Notes: generated by a model not told the origin, from the sequence alone. 56,453 nucleotides of DNA from Nostoc sp. LPT (GCF_017115165.1 NZ_JABXKF010000050.1:1-56453); one strand, 5' to 3'. Counted from the first letter of the stretch, positions 16,103 through 29,100 are shown. A program made the numbers and translations.

Positions 16103-17433
16103 TGTTTGATTCCCTTAAACCGTTCTTGCGCCGCCTGAAATGCTTCTTGCATCACCAACTGAATTTTCTCTCGATCGGGTTTCTTACCTCCCATTAAATC
16201 GCCAAAGTAAACACAGGCTGCTTCCCCTAGTGCCCAAGTGTAGGCAGCTGCCCAAGAGGCGGCGATCGCACTCCCAATACCTGGTATAAATTTAATTAAC
16301 TCTCGGGCAATTGCCTGTGCTAAAAAACCACCTGCGATCGCACTGACAACGCCTCCCGCCTGAGATGGCGTAACTGTTTGCCCATATAATTTACCCAACA
16401 GACCCACCATTGATACTTGCAAGGCAGTGAGTACGGGCATTGTGGTAAATGGTAGAGGTACAGCGGCGAGGGTGGCAGACATAATCGCAAATGGCAAAAT
16501 GTAACGGCGGGCAGCATCTCGGTAAAGGTTGCCAAGTTGCTTCCCAGATTCTTCTCGATCTAATAGCTGATAAATCGCCTGGGCTTCTGCTTGTGGGAGT
16601 AGTTCTGCCAAGGAATCTCGCAGTGCTTCTAAGCCATAAAATACCGGAGTGTAGCCATCTTCTTCTAAGGTAAAGTCAATGAGTACAGAGCGATCTGTTA
16701 TTTTTGCGAAAGCTTGTTGCATTGCGACAAATGCGCGGTTGATTTCCTGATAATCTGGCGGATAGGTGGGATGATCGACGGTATCGCCAGGATAAACCTC
16801 GTGCAAGCAGGTAACTACCAGCAGACAGGGAATGTCTGGATACTTCTGGCGCAGCTGTTGAGCAATTTGTCGTAGGGTGTCAGTTGCAAAATCATTGATT
16901 TTGACGGTCAAAAGCAGGATTCTGGCGGAACGAGTTTCCTGTTGTAAATCGCCAACTAACTCCTGAATAATTGTTTGAGTATCTTGTTTGACATCACCCA
17001 GCCCCACTGTATCAGTAAAAATCAGTAACGGCAGGTCATTGGAAGGATAGGCATAGCGCTGGGTGTGTTGCGTGTGAGGACGAAATCCCTGACCGACAAT
17101 TTCGGCAGAAACTCCCGTCAATCCTCGGACAATGGAACTTTTTCCGGCTTGGGGTTTACCAATTAAGAGGGCTTCTGTGGTTGGCAGTTCGGCTCGGATT
17201 TTCTCTAAAATCTCTGCAACCTGAGTATCGCTCACACTAAACCATTCGACAACTGTCTGTGCCAGTTGTTCTACGGGTAGGATTTGCGTTAGACGTGTTG
17301 TTGCTTTGTTCCACACACCAGCAATCTGATTTGTCCAGGAATTATCGACTGACTTGGTAATCGTTTTGTCGGTCGGTTCACTCAATTGCTGAGAATCAGT
17401 TGACGGTGAGTCAGAATCACGTTGCTCAGTCAT
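16099..17433 (-). CDS. GTPase with DUF697 C-terminal membrane-associated domain
   Basis: A 444-residue protein. A polar N-terminus is followed by a P-loop GTPase domain: Walker A GKPQAGKSS (92-100), a G3 motif DTVGLGD (about 140-146), and VVTCLHE in the place of the G4 motif. Residues about 310-430 form a DUF697-like hydrophobic region (ILPFAIMSATLAAVPLPF, then VVSAIAGGFLAQAIARELIKFIPGIGSAIA) that is likely membrane-associated. The arrangement resembles YcjF/Era-like proteins common in cyanobacteria, of unknown role. The G4 (N/T)KxD motif is degenerate, so nucleotide specificity is uncertain. A perfect hairpin lies about 95 bp upstream of the start. Confidence 0.85.
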   Translation of the reverse strand: MTEQRDSDSPSTDSQQLSEPTDKTITKSVDNSWTNQIAGVWNKATTRLTQILPVEQLAQTVVEWFSVSDTQVAEILEKIRAELPTTEALLIGKPQAGKSSIVRGLTGVSAEIVGQGFRPHTQHTQRYAYPSNDLPLLIFTDTVGLGDVKQDTQTIIQELVGDLQQETRSARILLLTVKINDFATDTLRQIAQQLRQKYPDIPCLLVVTCLHEVYPGDTVDHPTYPPDYQEINRAFVAMQQAFAKITDRSVLIDFTLEEDGYTPVFYGLEALRDSLAELLPQAEAQAIYQLLDREESGKQLGNLYRDAARRYILPFAIMSATLAAVPLPFTTMPVLTALQVSMVGLLGKLYGQTVTPSQAGGVVSAIAGGFLAQAIARELIKFIPGIGSAIAASWAAAYTWALGEAACVYFGDLMGGKKPDREKIQLVMQEAFQAAQERFKGIKH

Positions 17434-17863
17434 TCCTATGAAAACGGTAGATGGAATTCAAACGACATGCTGTCTATATTTATCCTACTGTCAAACTCGG
17501 TTTTTCTAAAGTCAATCTACTCATCGGCAAAGTATTTGTTCAGAAAGCTAAACAAATACTTTGCGGCATGCAAACCCCATAAATAAATTAACGTGAGTTC
17601 GACGGTTGATAAAGCCTGAAAAAGATGACAGGTAGACGAGAAAGTGGCAGTGAGGGAGATATTGCAGGTGTTAAGGGGTTGAAATCATGATTTTGAGGCT
17701 GTGGTTATTTGCTACTGCCGATACTCGCCCATAACTACGGCACTAAAGCCAATGCCAGAAATTCAGGTTTCTCAAGAGTTACAGGAAGTGTAGCTGAAAT
17801 TGTATTTGCCAGCGATCGCTCATACATTAGAGAATTCCTAAGCATGACGAACCCATGTCGATG
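17434..17863. other. Spacer with a strong hairpin and possible IS-end sequence
   Basis: No intact gene. It contains the 14-bp perfect hairpin at 17527-17564 and AAATTAACGTGAGTTC at 17586-17601, which recurs at 38916-38931. A short forward frame (about 17752-17840, MPEIQVSQELQEV stop LKLYLPAIAHTLENS) may be a gene fragment but is too short to name. Confidence 0.4.
17527..17564. other. Perfect 14-bp stem-loop upstream of the GTPase gene
   Basis: GCAAAGTATTTGTT (17527-17540) and AACAAATACTTTGC (17551-17564) pair without mismatch around a 10-base loop. No T-tract follows on either strand, so it is not a standard terminator. It could be an RNA structure in the GTPase leader or the scar of a palindromic element. 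Confidence 0.7.
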
Positions 17864-18454
17864 CTAAAGGTTAAGGTTAATTGTTTTGCATTTAAGGAGA
17901 AAATTTTTTTCAGGCTGAGGTGTACCATTACGATTCAATTTTTTCAACTCTACAACAGAAGAAGTTGCTTTCAGAATCCTATATCTATCAACAATAAAAT
18001 CACTCCCCGGTTCGGCAAGATTTTGAGTTACACCAGTAATTGCAGTTTTTAATGTTAAAACACCATTATTCACAGTGTAATAAGATTCATTAGCTGGTTG
18101 AAAAGTCCAAAAAGAACCCCTATAAAAAATAAAGTTGCCAAATCCCCCTTGCTTGTCAAAAAGCATTCTCCTTGACGAACATGCAGCATTTTTTTGGGAT
18201 GTTGTGGGAATTTTCCCATTTTCAGAACTGTAAAAAGTCCATTGACCATTTTCACGAGGTGGAAATATACTCTGGGCAAATGTTGGAGTTGCTACAGATG
18301 GTAAGAGAAGTATAGTAGCTAGCAAAGCTTTAGTGACTGTAAATCCTCTACCTTGAAATATGGAATTCCATAGCCATATCAACTCATCACAACACGTATC
18401 AAACAATTCCACCTGTTGCTCATTAGGTGCAACTTTTATCTTTGTAGTTTTCAT
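17864..18454 (-). CDS. Chimeric ORF: TnpB/OrfB-like N-terminus joined to a small secreted protein
   Basis: A 196-residue frame. Residues 1-31 (MKTTKIKVAPNEQQVELFD, then ELIWLWN) resemble the N-terminus of IS200/IS605 OrfB (TnpB) proteins. From about residue 37 the sequence is a signal peptide (TKALLATILLLPSVATPTFAQS) followed by an unrecognised exported domain with WTFYSSENGK, FIFYRGSFWTFQPANESYY and IVDRYRILKATSSVVELKKL. The natural start of the secreted gene appears to have been replaced: no ATG, GTG or good TTG precedes the signal peptide in frame except the transposase ATG at 18454. A signal sequence beginning 36 residues in is unlikely to be used efficiently, so the protein may be non-functional. 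Confidence 0.5.
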   Translation of the reverse strand: MKTTKIKVAPNEQQVELFDTCCDELIWLWNSIFQGRGFTVTKALLATILLLPSVATPTFAQSIFPPRENGQWTFYSSENGKIPTTSQKNAACSSRRMLFDKQGGFGNFIFYRGSFWTFQPANESYYTVNNGVLTLKTAITGVTQNLAEPGSDFIVDRYRILKATSSVVELKKLNRNGTPQPEKNFLLKCKTINLNL

Positions 18455-18901
18455 GACAATAAATAGCTATTTAACAGTTACTAAACAGTTATGAAGATGA
18501 CAATAAAGGTTACTTAGAACATCGGTATAAAACCCCCTGATTTAGCTTTTAAGTTGAAAAGGTGTAGCTTATTAACTTGCAAACTGCTGTATATGTGTTT
18601 AGAGAATTGTGTCATAACGAGAATTTAACAGGATTTTCCAAAGTAACAGTAAAAACTTTTGGATGCTTTCTTTTTTTAGATACACAGGGGTTGGATTATG
18701 TTTTATATAACATATTGTTAATTCCCTATTTTCTATGTCGTTAAGCAATTACATAATTATCGAAATAACCCATTAACATAAAAATCATGTATAACATCCC
18801 TGACGTGGCGACAAAATAGCTTGAAAAGATAATGAGATAGAGTGTTTAGCGATTTCTAGTAAAAAAAGACAGGTCTACTTATGTAAATCAAACCTAACTT
18901 T
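18455..18901. other. AT-rich spacer
   Basis: About 450 bp with no supported gene, between the chimeric ORF and the IS5 remnant. It is strongly AT-rich and without repeats that I could align. Confidence 0.4.
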
Positions 18902-19296
18902 GGACGAAAACGGCACATAAGCATGGATGTACTTGGTTTAGTCTTGGTTGTAATCGTTTATGCAGTAAATGTTGCAGATTTTAACTGCGACACTTTTGGT
19001 ATTAGCTTTAAGCCAGTATTACAGTACCTGACCTAGATAAGGTTTGGGCAGATCAAGGGTATCGAGGCGAACAAGTACAGAATGCAGTGCGAGTTTGCCT
19101 TATGAAATTAGAAGTTGTTGAACGTCGCTGCGAGAATTTTGAAGTCTTATCTAGACATTGAGATCCCCGCGAACTTTTGCTTGGCGTAGGATTACAAAGG
19201 TGTTTGAGTAAGAACTACGAACGATTACTAGAGATAAGTGAAACCGTCGTTCACATTTTCATGATTCCACTTATGCTTCAAAGACCGACTGCTTAA
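18902..19296 (+). pseudogene. IS5-family transposase remnant
   Basis: From 18902 a frame reads GRKRHISMDVLGLVLVVIVY, matching the GRKRHLLVDTLGLVLAVVVH block of IS5/IS1031 transposases. After a frameshift, 19030-19296 reads DLDKVWADQGYRGEQVQNAV (catalytic Asp region), then VVERRCENFEVLSRH, an in-frame TGA, then DPRELLLGVGLQRCLSKNYE and TVVHIFMIPLMLQRPTA stop. The last catalytic Glu region (VVERTFAWL in intact copies) is degraded. At least one frameshift and one nonsense change make it inactive. No clear terminal repeats remain. Confidence 0.85.
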
Positions 19297-19365
19297 CAAT
19301 TTATTTATAGATACCCTGTATACAAAAAATGTTTCATCAAATTTTTGAGAGGATAATTACATCAA

Positions 19366-19962
19366 ATGAAACTTTTTCAAATTGCAGTGAAGACTGCAAT
19401 TATTCCCCTCTTAGCAGCTAGTGTCAGTGTGGGTACTAGTTTTAATAACCAAACACTGCCAGCCCAATCATCAATAATAATTGCTCAGGTTACTAAAACC
19501 CACAAAATCGTAATCAAAGATTTAGGTTACTCGTTTGATGTGCCAAATGGGATGCGTGTGATTAGAGATGGAAATTTCTTAGAAGTTTTAACACAGAAGA
19601 ATTACGAACAACGTCAACGTGGTCAAAAGAACTGTACTTATCAGGACTCAACTGTAGCTGGCTGTTCTGATTTTTCTATCAACATAGAAGGAAATGGTCG
19701 TAAAAAGTTGGTACAAGCACATAAAGAACTAATTACTCCTTGTCGTCAATGTGGTGCTGGTACTGGTTTAGACGTTTTTAAAGGGGAAATAACAGTGAAT
19801 GCAAGGACATACCGGAAATACGAATTGGCAGACGAACACCAAGCATACAATATTTACTTATACCTAACAAATAAGAATCATTTAGTAACTGTTGTTCTGG
19901 ACAAAGCACCTTATGCAGGTAATAGAGATGCGTTGGTGACTGCAATGGGTTCCTTCAAATAA
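19366..19962 (+). CDS. Secreted protein of unknown function
   Basis: A 198-residue protein with a signal peptide (about 1-34, ending near LPAQSS). The mature part has an all-beta look: VIKDLGYSFDVPNGMRVIRD, then a region with Cys in KNCTYQ, AGCSDF and the pair TPCRQCGAG, then KYELADEHQAYNIYLYLTNK and a closing VTAMGSFK. The final MGSFK and the central GYSFDVP suggest the type of exported lipoprotein-like domain in which the end packs against a beta-sheet (inference). Ribosome binding site AGAGGA at 19349-19354. It precedes the giant RHS gene by 153 bp in the same direction and may be co-transcribed with it. Confidence 0.7.
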   Translation: MKLFQIAVKTAIIPLLAASVSVGTSFNNQTLPAQSSIIIAQVTKTHKIVIKDLGYSFDVPNGMRVIRDGNFLEVLTQKNYEQRQRGQKNCTYQDSTVAGCSDFSINIEGNGRKKLVQAHKELITPCRQCGAGTGLDVFKGEITVNARTYRKYELADEHQAYNIYLYLTNKNHLVTVVLDKAPYAGNRDALVTAMGSFK

Positions 19963-20115
19963 TAAATTATGATTCATGCTTTTTCCGAAGCATGAAAATA
20001 CGTAAATTACATCGCTATTAATTATCTCTTGTTGGCTCTCTAGATATTTGAGTTTTTAACAATCGTCTTTACCTTCTACTCCCCTGTTTAAATTAGCAAA
20101 GGAAAGTTAGTCCAC

Positions 20116-23100
20116 ATGACACCCATTAATCCTTCCACTGGTTTAAATGCTCTACTAAATGAGACAGGCAAAATTTATCTATCTGTTGATGGTAATGGAA
20201 CTGACAGTTCCACCGAAACTATTCAAGTTTTGAAAAATCTGGGTGCTACGGTTCGCACAGCTTATCTAATAGGTGATGGTACTAATAGTATTGGCACTGG
20301 TGCCTCTGTTAACGGTACAGCTATTACTTGGGATCGAATTGAATCAACTCCTTGGCGTGGAGGTAACTTCTACAGCTATTTCAGTGATGTCACTTCCCTC
20401 GTCAAATCTACCATTGATGCAGCCGCAGCAGGGACGCTAAACATTGCAGTTAACGAAGGCTCTGAATCTTCATCATACGAAGGATTGGCTCTTGCCGTTG
20501 TCTTTGACGATCCCAATCAAACAGATGATCAAAGTGTTATTTTGTACTTTGGTGGTCTGAGTCCTAGAGGTGGAACTGCAACAATCAACTTTGCCTCCCC
20601 TGTTAATACTAGTTCAAATCTGGAAGCTACCTTGGGGTTAGGGATTGGATACAGTTACAATTCCGGTACTGTTGCAACTCAGTCATCTCAAGTTAAAGTT
20701 AATGGTCAGCTATTAACTCAAGTTGCGGGAAATTATGATGATGGTCAGGGAGGTAATGAGGCGCTGTTTACAGCTGGCGGTTTGGGTGATAGTCCTAACA
20801 ATCCCTCTCCATCTAGTATAGATATAACAACAGATGATGAGCTTTACAATCTGCTACCCTTTATCAAAAATGGAGATACCAGTATTACACTTAACACGGT
20901 TAACTCCTCAAATGATGATCATATTTTCTTTGCTCATCTAACCCTAAAAGGTATTACTGGAACTGATTCTATAAACGTCGTCCAATTAGCCGTTGAGCCT
21001 GGAAGTGTTAACGAAGATGGAACTGCCAACTTAGCTTACATCTTCACCCGTACAGGTGCAACTACTAATCCTTTAACGGTAACTTATACGGTTGCTGGCA
21101 CGGCGGAAGTAACTACCGACTACACTCAGACTGGTGCCTCTAATTTTACAGCTACTACGGGAACTGTAACCTTTGCAGCAGGTTCCGCTACTGCTACTGT
21201 TACTGTCAAGCCCATAGCAGATACAGTTGTCGAACCGAATGAAACTGTTTCACTAACTCTAATTAGCGGCTCTGGTTATGCCGTTGGCACTTCTACCTCG
21301 GTAATAGGAACGATTATTGATAACGCTCCGCCTACAAATATTATCCTTTCCAATAGCAATATAGAAGAAAATAAAGCCATTGGAGCAATTATTGGCGACC
21401 TAGCTATAACTGATCCCGATCTAGGAAATACCTTTACCTATAGTTTAGTTACGGGAACAGGTGCAACTGACAATAGTTTATTTACCATCAGCAATAATCA
21501 ACTCAAAGCCAACGCCGTATTCGATTACGAAACCAAGAATAGTTATAGCATTCAGGTTCGTGCAACCGATCAGGGAGGTCTTTTCTATGAGAAACAATTA
21601 GTAATTGGAGTAACTAATGTTAACGAAACTCCCACTAATATTACTCTTCCTCAAAGCACTGTAGAAGAAAATCAAGCGATTGGTATAGTCGTTGGTAATT
21701 TAAATACAAATGATCCTGATGCTGGCAATACCTTTACCTATAGCTTAGTTACAGGTGCGGGTGCAACCGATAACAGCTTATTCACTATCAGCAATAATCA
21801 ACTAAAAACCAACGCTGTATTCGACTACGAAACTAAGAATAGTTATAGTGTTCGAGTGCAGACAACAGATCAAGAGGGTTTATTCTTCGATAAACAACTT
21901 ATTATCGGAGTTGTAGATGTTAATGAAAATCAAGTTTTTGGGGATTTAAGCTTTAGTTCTCCTCAATTTAGTGTCAACGAAGATGGAACCTCTATTGCAG
22001 CCGTAACTGTCACTCGCACTGGTGGAACTGATGGGGCTGTGAGTGCCACTGTTAACTTCAAAGATGGAACAGCAAAAGCGCCAAGTGATTACAATAATAC
22101 TTCTATTATTGTTAATTTTGCCGATGGAGAAACCAGTAAAACTGTCACCATTCCTATCGTTAATGACGATAACTTAGAACCAGATGAAACCCTCCAATTG
22201 TTTCTAAGTAACCCAACAGGAGGGGTAACTATTAGCCAGGAAAATAGTGCAACCCTGACCATTGTCGATAAAAATGCTCCCTTAATCACAGGATTTCCTC
22301 AAAGAGCTTCTGGCAGTAATAAAGGTCAAACGACTATAGTTATTGCGGGGCAGAATTTTTCACCAACAGATCAAATTAGCTTAGTTGACTCCGATGGCAC
22401 AGAAAAGGCTGCCAGTAAAGTTTATTGGGTAAATGAAACAGAAGCCTGGGCAACTTTTGACTTGCAGGGGTTAAGCACTGGAAAATATGATGTCAAAGTC
22501 AACAATGAACTAAATAGCTTTGTTTCTAACGATTCTTTTACCGTAACCGATGGTTCACTAGGGAATATTCAAGTTCAGTTGAGTTATCCCTCGCGGGGTG
22601 TAGCGACACTCACCTATACCAATGTCGGACAAACGGATGTCATTGCTCCTCTGTTCAGAATATCGCCAACCAATGCCCAGGTAACATTTCCTGAAGAAAA
22701 TACCGTTAGTGCTAGCCTGCGTCAACTGCTGAATTTAAATTTGGGAACGAGTACCAATGGCCCAGCCGGAATTTTAGCTCCTGGTGAACAAGGGCAATTT
22801 TCCTTTAATTATACTCCCAACGGTAATGGCTTAATTTCCTTTGCAGTTGAACAAGTTAAGCCTGATGAAGTGATTAATTGGGCAAACATTAAAGCCGAAT
22901 CTCGCGCAGATTATAGTTTTATTGATGCTGCTGGTTGGGATGCGCTGTGGAGTAATTTAACAGATACTTTAGGGCAAACCGCCGGACAGTTCCAAACTGT
23001 AATGGCGGAAAATGCTAATTATTTAAGTCAATTGGGAGAACAAACCAATGATTTAACTCGGTTATTCGCTTTTGAATGGAAGCAAGAAGCTAATACCCTC

Positions 23101-26100
23101 ACCAATGTAGATTTACTCAGCACAACGGATGTAGTAGATGCTGCATCGGGGCTATCTTTAACCTTTAATCGCACCTTCTTTCAATCTATTGCTGAACGCT
23201 ACAATTTAGGCAGTTTAGGACGGGGTTGGGCTAGTCAGTGGGATTTACGCGCCACAACGGATAGCAAGGGAAATGTTGTTATTCGTAGTGTAGGGGATTT
23301 ACAGCGTGTTTTTGAGAAACAAACTAATGGCACTTATACCGAATACGGTGGCGCAACTTTAACGATTACTAATGGTGAGTATCGCTTAAAAGAAGCCGAT
23401 GGCATAGTTTCCCTGTTCGGTAGTGATGGCAAACTTAGTTATGTTGAAGATCCCAACGGTAATCGGATTACGCTGGAATATACCAATAATCTTCTCACTA
23501 AATTGGTTCACACCAATGGCGACAGTTTAACCTTAGCTTACACTCCTCAAGGGCGGATTAGTCAGATTACCGACTCCACAGGACAAGTCAGCAGTTACAG
23601 TTATGACGCTTCTGGGGAAAATCTGCTATCTGTCACCACTCCCCAAGGAACAACGACTTATACCTACGATACGGGTAATGTCGCCGCGAAAAAATATTCT
23701 CTGTTGTCGGTAACATCAGATTTAGGTTATCAGCGCAGTTTTGAATATGATGACCAAGGTCGTTTGATTAAAGAGTTTAGCAACGGGGAAACCCAAACTC
23801 TGACATACAGTTACGATACTACGGGCGGTGTAACAATTACTGATAACACCGGAGCATCCCAAACAATCTTACTGGATGACCGGGGTAATGGGGGACAAAT
23901 TCGCGGTGTTAACAACCAAAATCTGCTATTTAGCTATGATGCCGATGGGAATTTAATTGGTGCAACTCTGCCAAATGGTGGTCAAACAGCTTACAGTTAC
24001 GATAAATCGGGGAATTTAATCAACCAGACGAATTTACTCAATCAAGACGTTAAGTTTACCTACGATGTTAACTTTAATCAGTTAACAGGTTTTACAGATC
24101 CCAAAGGTAATGGAGTTGGTTATAGCTATGATGCCAATAGCAATCTGACTAAAATTACTTATGCTGACGGCAGTAATCAACAGTTTAGCGTGGATGCATT
24201 GGGGAATATCACCAGTTATGTCAACCGTCGGGGCAACACCATCCAATATACCTACGACAAAGACGGACAGCTAACTCAGAAAAAATTTGCGGATGGTTCT
24301 AGCGTTACCTATGGCTATGACACTAAGGGAAATCTCACCAGTGTTACAGATCGCACGGAAACCATTACCTTAGAGTATGATGCTGCGAATCAACTGACTC
24401 TAATTAGTTATCCGACTGGTCGTTCTCTTCAATATACCTACAATGCTGATGGTCAGCGTACCAAGTTGGTATCTCAAGATGGTTATACAGTTAACTATGG
24501 TTATGATGCTGTCGGACGCTTAACAAGCTTAACTGATGCCACAGGAGAAGACATTATCAGCTATGAATATGATAATGCAGGTCGTTTAACTAAAGAAACC
24601 AACGGCAACGGAACTTATACAACTTACGAATATGACCAACAGAATCAGTTAACTCGTTTAAGCAACTACAAAGTAGACAATACAGTTAACTCCCGTTTTG
24701 AGTACGCTTATGATAATTTAGGTCGGCGTACCAGCATGACCACCCTGGAGGGGACTTTTGAATATGGTTATGATGCCACGGGTCAATTGACTTCTGTAGT
24801 TACGCCAGATAATCGCACCATCCGCTATCAATATGATGCCGCAGGAAATCGCATTGCGGTGACGGATAACGAGACAGGGAAGAATTATACCAGCAATAAC
24901 CTCAATCAATATACGATTGTAGGTAATGCAGTTTATACCTACGATACTGATGGGAATTTGATTAGTAAAACCGAAGGGGGACAGACTTCAACCTACACTT
25001 ATGATGCAGAAAATCGCCTCGTAAAAGTAGTCACGCCCGATGGAACTTGGGATTATCAATATGATGGGTTAGGAAACCGCGTTGCTACTGTTTTGAATGG
25101 GAAACGGACGGAATATTTACTTGATCCCCTTGGGTTAGGGGATGTTGTCGGGGAATATAACGGCAGTGATTTAGTTGCCAATTATACTCACGGCATTGGG
25201 TTAGTTAATCGGGTAAATGGCAGTAATATTAATTACTATGATGCGGATGCGATCGGGTCAACAGTAGGGTTAACAGGGACAGATGGCAGTTATGTTAACC
25301 GCTACAGTTATTTACCTTTTGGGGAAGATTTAACCAAAGTTGAAGGCGTTGCTAACCCCTTTGAGTATGTCGGGCAATGGGGGGTAATGGATGAGGGAAA
25401 TGGACTCGATTTCATGCGGGCAAGGTTTTATGACAGTGGTTTAGGACGTTTTAAGGCAGCTGATCCGATTGAGTTGAATGGTAGGGATACGAATTTTTAT
25501 AGGTATGTTGGCAACAATCCAATTTTACTGATTGACCCTAGTGGACTTAGAACAGAACAAGAGATTTATCCTTCAAAAGATCCAAATTATTATTTAAACA
25601 ATCTTAATTGGGTTAATGATACAGGTTATTTAGATTTGGAACATCGAACAAATCCCGTAACTGGCAAAAAAGATTTGCTTTACAGTTTCAGAGAAAGAAC
25701 TGGATGGTGGCCATGGAATTGGACGAATACCGGTCAAATCAGCTTTTACAAAGATGGGCATATAGACTATAGCACTGATAAAGTTGGAGTTTATGGACCT
25801 AATTTTTTGTTTGATCTCTATATTTATCCATGGATAATTCACGGTTCTACTGACCTGTTGCCTCACTGGGGAAAGCAATTATGGAACTGGGGTAGTAAAG
25901 TCGTAAATCAAGCAGGGGATTACCTTTACAGTAAACCTCTAACGCTTAGTGGCGGTACATGGAATGATCCGCACCTACAAACCCTTGACGGTTTAAACTA
26001 CGACTTCCAATCTGTCAGAGAATTTACCCTCATTAAATCCATCACCGACGATTTTGAAATCCAAACCCGACAACAACCTTGGTTTAGCAGTACTAGTGTC

Positions 26101-29100
26101 TCTACCAACACCGCAGTTGCAATCAAAATTGACGGTCAACGCATCGCCTTTTACGCCAACCAAGCTCAACCTCTTCTAATTAACGGTATTGCTACTAAGC
26201 TTGGTGAAGGCCAACTCTACGCAATTGGACAAAACTTAATTACACGAGAAGGCGATCGCTACAATATTATTACCGCTAATAACGACTTAATTCAAATCAG
26301 CGATCGCGGTAGCTTCCTCAACATTAACCTTGGTCTTGCTGATAACCGTCAAGGTAAAGTCGTTGGACTCTTGGGCAACTTTAACGAGAACGGCAGTGAT
26401 GAATTTGCTCTCCGTGACAAAACAGTTATCGGCGGTTCTATCTCCAATCAACAACTCTACGGCGACTATGCAGCCAGTTGGCGTATTACTCAAGCAACTT
26501 CCCTTTTTGACTACGCCCCAGGACAGGATACCAATACCTTCACCGACCTCGCCTTTCCCCAAAACGTTGTCACAGCAGCCACCTTAACCCCTGAACAACG
26601 CGCCGCTGCCGAACAAATCGCTAGAGATGCCGGAATTACTGACCCGGATGTGCTAGAAGATGTCATCCTTGATATTTTTATCACCAATGGCGACCCGCAA
26701 TTTATCCAAGGAGCGATTACCCAACAGCGCCTAGAAACCGTCAGCGCTCCCAACACCCTAATCAACCCCGACGGTTTTGGAACTCAAAACTGGTTAACAG
26801 CAGGTGCAGTCATTCCCTATGCCATCCGCTTTAGCAACAACGCTAACCAGGGAACCACTCCCATAGCCCAAGTTAGCATCACTCAACAACTCGACTCAGA
26901 CCTCGACCTCAATACTTTCACTCTTGATGACTTTGGGTTTGGGGAGATTACAGTAGATGTTCCCCTTGGTGTACAAAATTACAGTCAACGTCTCGACCTC
27001 CGTAGTACTAGAAATGTCTTTGTCGATGTCAATGCTGAACTACACACAGCCACAGGTGTCGTCACTTGGACATTTACCGCCATTGACCCCAGCACTGGCA
27101 ACGCCGCCAACAGTACAAATCAGGGCTTCCTACCTCCCAATGACCAAAACGGGGTAGGAAGTGGTTTTGTGGGCTACAGCGTCCAAGCAAAAGCTAATTC
27201 CACCAATAGCAGTCGTGTTGATGCCCAAGCCAACATCGTCTTTAATAGCCAAACACCCATCCAAACCACCGCTGTCTTTAACACCTTAGATAGCGACATC
27301 CCCACAAATAAAGTCAACACTTTACCTGTCAACAGTAGCTCTAACTTCACTGTCTCTTGGACAGGTAGCGACACGGGTAGTGCCCTAGCCTTCTATGATA
27401 TTTTCGTCTCCACCGATGGCGGTGAATTTATTCCTTGGCAAGTTAATACTACAGCCACTTCTGCTATTTATAACGGTGAAACAGGACGTAATTATACTTT
27501 CTATAGCGTTGCTACCGATAACCTTGGTCAAAGGGAAGTTGTTCCCACTCAGCCAGATACGGTAACAACTACAACTACTTTGGCTGTCAATAATGCGCCA
27601 ACAGTTCAGCAGGCAATTATAGATCAAATCGCAACCGAAGACACAAACTTTACCTTTACTATCCCAGACAACACCTTTAGTGATGTAGACGCGGGTGACA
27701 TCCTTACCTACTCGGCAACTCTAGAAAATGGTAATTCATTACCAAGCTGGTTAACCTTTGATCCTGTCACTCGCACCTTTAAGGGTGGAGCTACTAACAG
27801 TGAAGTTGGTAGTGTAAATATCACAGTCAGCGCCATAGATACATCAGATGCAACGGCGACTGACGATTTTACCTTAGCAGTTAATAATACCAACGATGCG
27901 CCAACATTAGATAATGCGATCGCTGACCAAATAGCTAAAGAAGATACAGCCTTCAGCTTTACTTTTGATGCCAACACCTTCAGCGATATCGATGCAGGTG
28001 ATGGTCTTAGTTACTCAGTAACTTTAAAAGACGGCAGTAATTTACCAAGCTGGCTGAAATTTAATCCTGTTACTCGCACCTTCAGTGGTACACCAGCTAA
28101 CGCGAATGTTGGGAATCTGACAATTGAAGTACGAGCTACTGATAATGATGGTGTAAGTGCCACTGACACATTTTTACTAGCTGTAGAATCCAATAACGGC
28201 TCATCTACCTTCAAGCTTTCAAAAATTGCTGATGATATCTTTAACATCTCTAATAGCAGTGATAAATCAAAACTTCAAGTCACTCTCACAACACAAAGTT
28301 CTAATCTTGTCAATGAACTAGGAGTGTTTACCGTTGACGATGCTCAAGGTAAAATCCAAGGTATTGCTCCAGGCGCAGCAGGTTACGCCGAAGCAGCTTT
28401 AGATCGAGCTCAGGTAATTTTCTCTGCTATTACCAATCTTCCCAATGGTTTTAATACCAACGCTTTGACACATCTACTGGAATTTAATTCCGGTGATAAC
28501 CTGAGATTTTATCTGGTGAAGAATAGCTCAACTGATGCTGTACGGGCTGGAGTCACTCCAACCACAGACATACTGTTTTCTGACCCATTAAGACAAAAAA
28601 TTACAGACTTGGGCATCGACGAGTTTTCTCTGGCTTGGAAGGATGGATCTGGTAATAGCAATGCTGATTTCCAGGATCTAGTGGTAAAGGTTAAGCCCAC
28701 AAATGATTTATTACCTCTAGGCACAAATTTGCAAGGAAAGCCTCAGAGCGAAGTCATCGATTTACGGGATGTTACAAGTCAAGTAAAAGCTGACTTTACG
28801 GTGAATCGAGAAGCAGCTTTCAATAATTTCATCGGCTTCTATCTCGTGGCTGATGAGAATGGTGGCATTGACACTAACTCAGATGGCAAAGCAGATATTC
28901 TCGCTGCACAAGCTGGTTATACTGAAGCAGCAGTTCGTGGGCGTGTTGCAGGCATTGACCTGACAGTTAACAACCAAGGTACGGCAACTTACACTGGAAC
29001 TTTCCAACCTGGTTCCATCTTCGCACCATTTATTATTGCTAATGGTGGACTTGATGGTTTACTTGATAGCAATTCAAATAACGATCCGGCAGTTTACTTC

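Noticed and set aside
24718..24909. Reverse-strand frames inside the RHS gene
   Set aside because: Shadows of the 3041-codon gene, without initiation signals or domains.
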